Shown here piece by piece: positions 14,305 through 19,282 of a stretch of DNA of 19,282 bases. The translations under genes were made by a program, and so were the position numbers. Under the pieces are notes generated by a model, which saw nothing but the letters and a program-made list of their open reading frames with translations, searched no databases and was not told the origin of the DNA. How positions within the stretch are numbered: the stretch's first letter is position 1; each line of letters begins with the position of its first letter. This DNA comes from Bacteroidota bacterium (GTDB taxonomy: Bacteria > Bacteroidota > Bacteroidia > Bacteroidales > GCA-2748055), in NCBI GenBank assembly GCA_024244665.1, contig JAAEOI010000658.1, forward strand, positions 1-19,282, in the 5' to 3' direction.

Positions 14305-15141
14305 ATGGATAGCACTTCACTCTTCGCCTACGGTTTCTTCCAGAATGCCTTCCTTTCAGCACTGCTTATGTCTGTAACCTGCGGGATCATTGGAACCTAT
14401 ATCGTAGCCCGGAGAATGGTCTTCATCAGCGGAGGAATTACCCACGCCTCCTTCGGGGGAGTAGGACTGGGCTACTTTCTTGGCTTCTCTCCCCTGGCTG
14501 GTGCAGCCATTTTCGCAGTACTTGCCGCCCTGACAACCGAAAACCTCACCCGCAGGAAGGTGATACGAAACGACTCCATTATAGCCATTATGTGGTCGTT
14601 GGGGATGGCCCTTGGAATTATTTTTGTCTACCTGACCCCGGGATATGCACCCAACCTGATGAGCTACCTCTTTGGCAGCATAATCACAGTGAATTCGACC
14701 GATCTGTGGCTGATGCTTGCACTGGCAATCGTTGTCACCATCTTTTTTACAGTGCTCTACAGGCCAATCCTATACGTTTCATTTGATGAGCAGTTTGCTC
14801 GCACAAGGGGTATTCCTGTTATGCTTCTCAACTATATCCTTATTATCCTTGTGGCCCTCACCATTGTGCTGAGCATCCGGATTGCAGGGATCATCCTGGT
14901 CTTATCCGTATTAACCATTCCTCAGAATATTGCCAACCTCTTTACAAACCGCTTTGGTATTATTATGATTGCATCGGTGATCATCGGTTTTATCGCCTCC
15001 TGCATGGGACTGGTAATCTCATATTACCTGGATATTCCCTCAGGAGCAACCATTATATTTACACTTGTAGTCCTGTACCTGGCAGCAAGAGTCGTGAAAG
15101 TTATTAATTTTGGTGCCAGCAAAAAATCACAATTAACATGA
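14305..15141 (+). CDS. znuB: Metal ABC transporter permease (ABC-3 family)
   Basis: A 278-residue inner-membrane permease, the channel partner of the upstream ATPase and binding protein. Eight or so hydrophobic segments span the protein. The family marks are YIVARRMVFISGGITHASFG (about 33-52), LMSYLFGSI in the middle, and RTRGIPV followed by long hydrophobic helices, the region that contacts the ATPase. The gene begins 4 bases after znuC and its TGA overlaps the dapD start as ATGA. Position and family make a complete three-part importer with no other metal genes nearby. ZnuB and MntB-type permeases share these features, so the symbol is by analogy. Confidence 0.92.
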   Translation: MDSTSLFAYGFFQNAFLSALLMSVTCGIIGTYIVARRMVFISGGITHASFGGVGLGYFLGFSPLAGAAIFAVLAALTTENLTRRKVIRNDSIIAIMWSLGMALGIIFVYLTPGYAPNLMSYLFGSIITVNSTDLWLMLALAIVVTIFFTVLYRPILYVSFDEQFARTRGIPVMLLNYILIILVALTIVLSIRIAGIILVLSVLTIPQNIANLFTNRFGIIMIASVIIGFIASCMGLVISYYLDIPSGATIIFTLVVLYLAARVVKVINFGASKKSQLT

Positions 15142-15950
15142 ACCTGAAAGAAATCATTGAAGAGGCCTGGGAAAACCGGGAATTATTGAAGAATCCCGAG
15201 GTAAGGGAAGCCATCTCGGAGGTGGTTGACCAACTGGACAAAGGAGTCCTGAGGGTAGCGGAGAAGGAAGCCTCCCAATGGGTGGTAAACGACTGGATTA
15301 AAAAAGCAGTAATCCTCTATTTCCCTATCAGGCAGATGGAGACAATTGAAGTTCCACCGTTTGAGTTTCACGATAAAATCCCCTTAAAAAGCGGATATAA
15401 GCAGAAAGGGATCAGGGTAGTACCCCATGCCGTTGCCAGGTATGGCGCCTACATATCAAAGGGAGTCATCCTGATGCCATCCTACGTGAATATAGGGGCA
15501 TATGTGGATGAAGGAACCATGGTGGATACATGGGCAACTGTGGGTTCCTGTGCCCAGGTTGGTAAGAATGTGCACCTCAGCGGAGGGGTGGGGATCGGCG
15601 GAGTCCTGGAACCTGTTCAGGCTGCCCCTGTGATTATTGAAGACAACTGTTTCATCGGCTCACGGTGCATCGTTGTAGAAGGTGTCAGGATAGAATCTGA
15701 AGCGGTACTGGGTGCAAATGTGGTCCTCACCAAATCGACCCGCATCATCGATGTTTCAGGCAGCTCTCCCGTGGAGATGAAAGGGGTGGTTCCGGCCCGT
15801 TCTGTGGTCATTCCGGGATCCTATACCAAAAGCTTTCCAGCCGGAGATTACCAGGTGCCCTGTGCTCTGATTATTGGACAAAGGAAACCTTCAACCGATC
15901 TTAAGACTTCATTAAATGATGCCTTAAGGGAATATAATGTTGCTGTATAA
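15138..15950 (+). CDS. dapD: 2,3,4,5-tetrahydropyridine-2,6-dicarboxylate N-succinyltransferase
   Basis: A 270-residue DapD, the succinyl-CoA-dependent step of the diaminopimelate/lysine pathway that feeds peptidoglycan. The helical N-terminal domain (about 1-95) is followed by a left-handed beta-helix of hexapeptide repeats (about 100-215: YGAYISKGVILMPSYVNIGA, VDEGTMVDTWATVGSCAQVG, then GVGIGGVLEP) and a short C-terminal domain with VIPGSYTKSFPAGDYQVPCA. Length and motif order match DapD and not the tetrahydrodipicolinate acetyltransferase DapH, which is shorter at the N-terminus. The start overlaps the permease stop by 4 bases and the stop overlaps the glycosyltransferase start by 1. Other lysine genes are not in the window, so its location in a metal-transport chain looks historical and not functional. 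Confidence 0.95.
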   Translation: MNLKEIIEEAWENRELLKNPEVREAISEVVDQLDKGVLRVAEKEASQWVVNDWIKKAVILYFPIRQMETIEVPPFEFHDKIPLKSGYKQKGIRVVPHAVARYGAYISKGVILMPSYVNIGAYVDEGTMVDTWATVGSCAQVGKNVHLSGGVGIGGVLEPVQAAPVIIEDNCFIGSRCIVVEGVRIESEAVLGANVVLTKSTRIIDVSGSSPVEMKGVVPARSVVIPGSYTKSFPAGDYQVPCALIIGQRKPSTDLKTSLNDALREYNVAV

Positions 15951-17071
15951 TGCGAATCGGATTTGACGCAAAACGAGCCTTCACTAACTATAGCGGACTA
16001 GGCAACTATAGCAGGTACATTATCTCCAATGTATGCAGGTTCCATCCCGAGAATGAATGCCTCCTCTATACCCCATCCATTGCCGATCCCGATCTGTTTC
16101 AGGAGCCGGAGGGGACCATCATTAAGCAACCCAAAACCAGGGTGGGTAAGTACTCCAGTTCATACTGGCGCACCTTCGGGCTGCCACACCAGCTAAACGA
16201 TGATGCCGTGGATGTATACCATGGCCTTTCCAACGAAATTCCCTTTGGCATCCACCGGACCATGATCCGTTCTGTCATCACTATTCACGACCTGATCTTC
16301 ATGGAGCATCCCGAACTTTACAAGCCCTTCGACAGGTATGTATATAAAAAGAAAGCGCAATACGGGGCCCGGAACGCAAGCAGGATCATTGCAGTTAGCA
16401 ACCAGACCAAGCAGGATATCATTCGCTTCCTTGGGGTTGATGAATCACGCATCAGGGTGGTTTACCAGGGGTGCCACAGACAATTCTACAGCCGGGTTAG
16501 TCCGGAAGCACTTCAATACACCCGCCAGCGCTTTGCGCTTCCCGAAGACTACCTGCTTTATGTGGGCACCATAGAGGAACGCAAAAACCTCCTCAAAATA
16601 GTCGAGGCACTCGACAAGGGTAACATCTATTGTCCCCTCGTTGTAGTGGGCCGTAAAACCGCTTACTATAACCAGGTGAAGAACTACATCGAGAAAAACG
16701 GAATGAAAAACATCCATTTTCTTGACCAGGTGCAGGTTTCTGATCTGCCTTCCATCTACCAGGGATCAAGCGGATTCATCTACCCTTCCGCCTATGAGGG
16801 TTTTGGGATACCCATCCTGGAAGCTCTGAATTCTGGCGTCCCTGTAATCACATCGGCAGGAGGATGCCTTGAGGAGACCGCCGGTAAAGGCGGACTGCTG
16901 ATCGATCCCAACAACCAGGAACAGATGGTTGAGTCCATCACGAAGGTCCTGGAAGATACCGGGCTCAGAGACCGGCTGATCCGGGAAGGAGGCGCCCATG
17001 CCCTAAAGTTCAGGGAGGAACAGACCATCCCGTCACTCTATAATGTATACCTGGAGTGCAAGAATGATTGA
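15950..17071 (+). CDS. Glycosyltransferase, GT4 family
   Basis: A 373-residue GT-B fold enzyme of the GT4 (group 1) family, cytosolic or membrane-associated. The N-terminal half has MRIGFDAKRAFTNYSGLGNY, the glycine-rich acceptor-side loop. ITIHDLIF and ASRIIAVSNQTKQDII precede the interdomain segment. The donor-binding C-terminal half has YVGTIEERKNL and YPSAYEGFGIPILEAL, in which EGFGIPILE fits the E-x7-E motif, then SGVPVITSAGGCLEETAG. GT4 members use nucleotide sugars for mannosyl, glucosyl or related transfers; neither donor nor acceptor can be read here. It begins on the last base of the dapD stop and overlaps tsaC by 8 bases. With gmhA in the same window a surface-glycan role is plausible but not shown. 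Confidence 0.9.
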   Translation: MRIGFDAKRAFTNYSGLGNYSRYIISNVCRFHPENECLLYTPSIADPDLFQEPEGTIIKQPKTRVGKYSSSYWRTFGLPHQLNDDAVDVYHGLSNEIPFGIHRTMIRSVITIHDLIFMEHPELYKPFDRYVYKKKAQYGARNASRIIAVSNQTKQDIIRFLGVDESRIRVVYQGCHRQFYSRVSPEALQYTRQRFALPEDYLLYVGTIEERKNLLKIVEALDKGNIYCPLVVVGRKTAYYNQVKNYIEKNGMKNIHFLDQVQVSDLPSIYQGSSGFIYPSAYEGFGIPILEALNSGVPVITSAGGCLEETAGKGGLLIDPNNQEQMVESITKVLEDTGLRDRLIREGGAHALKFREEQTIPSLYNVYLECKND

Positions 17072-17630
17072 AATAGAAGTCAGAAAGGCAGAAGAAGTCC
17101 TCTGTTCGGGAGGCATTATTCTCTATCCCACTGATACCATCTGGGGTATTGGATGTGATGCTACCAATCCGGAGGCTGTCAGGCGAATCTATGAGATCAA
17201 ACAACGATCCGACAGCAAAAGCATGCTGGTAATCGTACCGGGAGTTGAAATGCTGAGCACCTACCTGGAAAGTATACCTGAAAAGGCTCTGGAACTCATT
17301 AAAAACGCCTCAAAACCCACCACCATCATTTACCCCGGGGCCCGGAACCTGGCTTCCGGCCTCGTGGCCGAGGATGGCTCAGTGGGAATCAGGGTAACAT
17401 CAGATCCGTTTTGCATAAAGCTGACAGGGCTCTTGGGACGGCCCATTGTCTCCACCTCGGCAAACAGCTCAGGGAACCCCTCCCCTTCAATGTTCAGCGA
17501 AATTGATCCTGTAATCAGGGAGAAGGTGGATTATGTGGTTGGCCTGAGGCAGGATGAAACCACCACTTCAACTGCCTCCAAAATCCTCAAAGTGGATGAC
17601 TCGGGCAATATCATTGTGATCAGGCCGTAA
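17064..17630 (+). CDS. tsaC: Threonylcarbamoyl-AMP synthase (TsaC, YrdC domain)
   Basis: A 188-residue YrdC-domain enzyme that makes threonylcarbamoyl-adenylate from threonine, bicarbonate and ATP for the t6A37 tRNA modification. Conserved stretches: ILYPTDTIWGIGCDATNPEA (about 19-38), the KQRSDSKSM loop that binds ATP (46-54), SVGIRVTSDPF and STSANSSGNPSP. Its length matches single-domain TsaC; the second domain of Sua5 is missing. I chose ATG 17064, which overlaps the glycosyltransferase stop by 8 bases (ATGATTGA) and matches the family N-terminus. An upstream in-frame ATG at 17043 would add seven poorly conserved residues. It is the last gene of the seven-gene plus-strand chain; a minus-strand terminator directly abuts its stop. 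Confidence 0.93.
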   Translation: MIEIEVRKAEEVLCSGGIILYPTDTIWGIGCDATNPEAVRRIYEIKQRSDSKSMLVIVPGVEMLSTYLESIPEKALELIKNASKPTTIIYPGARNLASGLVAEDGSVGIRVTSDPFCIKLTGLLGRPIVSTSANSSGNPSPSMFSEIDPVIREKVDYVVGLRQDETTTSTASKILKVDDSGNIIVIRP

Positions 17631-17658
17631 AAAAAAGCTGCCCGCTTGCGCAGGCAGC
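17629..17658 (-). terminator. Intrinsic terminator for the DUF2807 gene (minus strand)
   Basis: On the minus strand the stem GCTGCC/GGCAGC (17637-17642 and 17653-17658, with a GC-rich loop) is followed at once by eight T residues (17636-17629). On the plus strand no T run follows, so it works leftward and ends the DUF2807 transcript. The T tract reaches into the tsaC stop codon, so there is no spare DNA between the convergent transcripts. Confidence 0.75.
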
Positions 17659-17665
17659 CGCAGGT

Positions 17666-17715
17666 GGTTGCAGTTAGCAACCGCTCCTGTAACCCCTTCC
17701 TCCTTGAGGATGGGG
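17666..17715. other. Two further hairpins downstream of the DUF2807 gene
   Basis: GGTTGC-AGTTA-GCAACC (17666-17682) is a perfect 6-bp stem. CCCCTTCCTC-CTT-GAGGATGGGG (17693-17715) is a 10-bp stem with one mismatch. Neither has a T run. With the terminator next to them they form a stack of three stem-loops in the 96-base gap between the convergent genes. They may protect RNA 3' ends or help the plus-strand operon terminate. Confidence 0.55.
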
Positions 17716-17726
17716 CGCTCCGTATC

Positions 17727-18425
17727 TTATAAGGACCTTACTTTCCCGGATCCCGATGAGCTGCTGTTTACCTGGGGATTCCCATGATAATAGATGCCTC
17801 CGCTTCCGGAAATTTTTGCATCCAGCTCATCTTTAACTGTGATCTTGATTGAACCAGATCCGCTAATAGCTGCTGATAACTCTGAAGTTTCGAAGTGCTC
17901 AGCAATAAGCTTCCCGGATCCGCTTATCTTCACAACTACCTCTTCAGCGCTTCCCTCTTCAAGGATTGCATCGCCTGATCCTGAGATCTTTACATCGACA
18001 TCCTCGGCTTTCAGTTCAGTGAATTCAACCGTCCCGCTTCCCGAAATGGCAATGCTCATCTCTTCCGAACTGACTGCCTTATCTGATTTGAAGTCGCCCG
18101 ATCCGGAAAGGCCTACTTTATTAAGTTCTTTTGAAGTGATATAAATGGTGAGTTTGGATCGCTTTATCCTCCATTCTTCATACTTTAACTTAAGGTAACC
18201 GTCCTGAATCTTTGTGACCAGGTCCTTTACATCCTTGGGATCACCTTCGATCTTTATTTCATGACTGTTGCCGGGTGTATAGAAAACATCCGCACTGATA
18301 CCGATTCCGATGCCTGTAAAGGGATCAAGGTCGCGGGTCTCCTGTGCATTCAAATCGGCTGCAAAAAAAACGCCTGTCAGAAATAGTAAAATTATAGCTG
18401 TTAAGGATACAAATACTCTTTTCAT
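17727..18425 (-). CDS. Head-GIN domain protein (DUF2807), exported
   Basis: A 232-residue exported protein. The signal peptide is about 1-27 (MKRVFVSLTAIILLFLTGVF then FAADLNA before QE). The mature part starts with DLDPFTGIGIGISADVFYTP, typical of the DUF2807 'head GIN' opening. It then shows regular short strands ending in SGSG: VGLSGSGDF, AISGSGTVEF, KISGSGDAIL, KISGSGKLIA, AISGSGSIKI, KISGSGGIYY, and a last SSSGSGKVRSL. Spacing of about 20 residues fits a right-handed beta-helix. The family is called putative autotransporter adhesin, but no autotransporter barrel is present and the biochemical role is unknown. It is probably periplasmic or surface-located. It lies 60 bases downstream of rimM and may be a separate unit. 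Confidence 0.85.
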   Translation of the reverse strand: MKRVFVSLTAIILLFLTGVFFAADLNAQETRDLDPFTGIGIGISADVFYTPGNSHEIKIEGDPKDVKDLVTKIQDGYLKLKYEEWRIKRSKLTIYITSKELNKVGLSGSGDFKSDKAVSSEEMSIAISGSGTVEFTELKAEDVDVKISGSGDAILEEGSAEEVVVKISGSGKLIAEHFETSELSAAISGSGSIKITVKDELDAKISGSGGIYYHGNPQVNSSSSGSGKVRSL

Positions 18426-18453
18426 CGTCGTTAACTTTGGTTATTGATTGTTT

Positions 18454-18467
18454 GTCTACTAATAGAC
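18454..18467 (-). other. Small inverted repeat between rimM and the DUF2807 gene
   Basis: GTCTA-CTAA-TAGAC gives a 5-bp stem in the 60-base gap. It has no T run and is too weak to call a terminator. It is the only structure I see between the two genes, and I find no TAnnTTTG box for the DUF2807 gene there. Confidence 0.3.
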
Positions 18468-18485
18468 GATGAAAACACGGGCATG

Positions 18486-19004
18486 TTACAGTTCGGTGAT
18501 ACCTTCGGGTAAATCCAGGTGAAGTGAGCTGTTTTTTTGATCGATTTTCTGAATGAAATCAGAAGCGGCTGGAATCAAAATTTCTTCACCGTCATGTTCG
18601 ATCACCCATACCGGGTTCATTTTGCTGGGAATAATGTCCAATACTATTCCAATCTCTCCCAGATTGAGATCAAATACACGATAACCGATCACTTCATCAG
18701 TCTCGCTGGCCCGGCTATCTAAACCTCCTGCATCCCGGGCATCGAGGTAGACCTCATGACCCGTAAGCTTCCTGGCCTCATCCAAAGAGTTGATAAACTC
18801 GATTTTTACAATGGCCTGGTCGTCAGACACCAGGTCGACCGACTCAATAAAAAAAGGAACCCGTTGCCCATCTAGATCGATGAACAACGGGATTCCTGGT
18901 TTCATTTTCTGTGCTACGACAGGGATAAGTATAATATGAACATCTCCCTGGAGTCCATACGGTTTCGAGATTTTTCCGGCTTTTACACCTCCCTGGACCG
19001 TCAT
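18486..19004 (-). CDS. rimM: Ribosome maturation factor RimM
   Basis: A 172-residue RimM that binds ribosomal protein uS19 and assists maturation of the 30S head. The N-terminal RimM domain opens VKAGKISKPYGLQGDVHIIL (about 7-26), with PLFIDLDGQRVPFFIESVDL and IEFINSLDEARKLTGHEVYL as its later strands. The C-terminal PRC-barrel-like domain has VIGYRVFDLNLGEIGIVLDI and EILIPAASDFIQKID. Length is normal. The start ATG 19004 lies 10 bases behind the stop of the upstream repeat-rich gene. The rpsP-rimM order is standard, which helps name the gene at the right edge. Confidence 0.95.
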   Translation of the reverse strand: MTVQGGVKAGKISKPYGLQGDVHIILIPVVAQKMKPGIPLFIDLDGQRVPFFIESVDLVSDDQAIVKIEFINSLDEARKLTGHEVYLDARDAGGLDSRASETDEVIGYRVFDLNLGEIGIVLDIIPSKMNPVWVIEHDGEEILIPAASDFIQKIDQKNSSLHLDLPEGITEL

Positions 19005-19014
19005 AGGAAGAGTC

Positions 19015-19282
19015 TTAGTCCTCTTTCTTCTTGTCCTCTTTAGCAGGAGCTTCCTCTTTAGCAGGGGCTTCCTCTTTAGCAGGGGCTTCCTCTTTAGCAG
19101 GGGCTTCCTCCTTTGCAGGAGCTTCCTCTTTAGCAGGGGCTTCCTCCTTTGCAGGGGCTTCCTCTTTAGCAGGGGCTTCCTCCTTTGCAGGGGCTTCCTC
19201 TTTAACAGGGGCTTCCTCCTTTGCAGGGGCTTCCTCTTTAGCAGGGGCTTCCTCTTTAGCAGGGGCTTCCTCCTTTGCTGGC
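19015..19282 (-). CDS. rpsP: Probable ribosomal protein bS16, C-terminal tail only (5' end outside window)
   Basis: A minus-strand frame enters from the right edge and ends at TAA 19015-19017. The visible 88 residues are an (EEAPAK)n repeat closing with EDKKKED. No bS16 core is in view, so the name rests on context: rpsP is normally directly upstream of rimM, and Bacteroidota bS16 proteins carry Ala/Glu/Lys-rich C-terminal extensions. Coding is well supported, because all differences between repeat units are silent except one Ala-to-Val change in the unit at 19201-19218. The tail has alternating Lys and Glu pairs and Ala-Pro kinks, so it should be disordered and extend from the 30S subunit. 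At 88 or more residues it would be about as long as the ribosomal protein itself. An unrelated repeat protein is the alternative. Confidence 0.72.
   Translation of the reverse strand, partial: PAKEEAPAKEEAPAKEEAPAKEEAPVKEEAPAKEEAPAKEEAPAKEEAPAKEEAPAKEEAPAKEEAPAKEEAPAKEEAPAKEDKKKED
19039..19282. repeat. 18-bp tandem repeat (13 full units plus a partial) encoding EEAPAK
   Basis: Thirteen complete 18-bp units start at 19039 and repeat every 18 bases; a partial one begins at 19273 and is cut by the window edge. On the minus strand each encodes EEAPAK. Two main unit types differ by two linked silent changes (GCT-AAA and GCA-AAG). Between 19111 and 19254 the two types alternate strictly, giving a 36-bp higher-order repeat. 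Confidence 0.95.

Noticed and set aside
17794..18144. Plus-strand frame opposite the DUF2807 gene with periodic PDPE-like peptides
   Set aside because: The periodicity is the reverse complement of the SGSG turns on the real strand.

Overview
The window reads as a chromosomal segment of a Bacteroidota bacterium, probably in the Bacteroidales/Marinilabiliales part of the phylum. The evidence is a C-terminal type IX secretion (T9SS) sorting domain on a thioredoxin-like protein, a head-GIN/DUF2807 protein, a DUF6029-type barrel, paired rhomboids behind mutL, a bS16 gene with a low-complexity acidic/basic tail beside rimM, and two -7 boxes of the Bacteroidota form TAnnTTTG. Family names come from reading motifs by eye, not from a search.

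Left edge (1-489): a 24-bp tandem array of six full copies and one decayed copy. It lies in an open minus-strand frame that runs off the window and has a perfect -7 box upstream. The rest, to gmhA, is AT-rich intergenic DNA. Positions 490-1068 (minus) hold gmhA for heptose synthesis. Positions 1196-6036 (plus) are one tightly packed unit: a small membrane protein, mutL, two rhomboid proteases and a membrane-anchored endonuclease/exonuclease/phosphatase protein.

Positions 6023-8770 (minus) form a three-gene envelope redox operon: exported TlpA-type thioredoxin, outer-membrane barrel, and a second thioredoxin-fold protein with a T9SS signal. Behind it (8815-9064) is a DUF434 remnant that has lost its middle and its frame. 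Then come a SPOR-type lipoprotein (plus) and two tandem, divergent phosphofructokinases (minus), both with pyrophosphate-type signatures.

Positions 12363-17630 (plus) are a seven-gene chain with overlapping or nearly touching ends: yidD, a zinc/manganese-type ABC transporter (binding protein, ATPase, permease), dapD, a GT4 glycosyltransferase and tsaC. The right end (17629-19282, minus) has an intrinsic terminator, a DUF2807 protein, rimM, and the 3' end of what is almost certainly rpsP, whose visible part is a (EEAPAK)n tail.

Most of the window is housekeeping and envelope metabolism. I see no phage, IS element, CRISPR, tRNA, rRNA or defence system. The points most worth a second look are the DUF434 deletion pseudogene, the two in-frame minisatellites, the MutL with a half-kept endonuclease site, the envelope redox operon with an atypical T9SS thioredoxin, and the tandem pyrophosphate-type phosphofructokinases.
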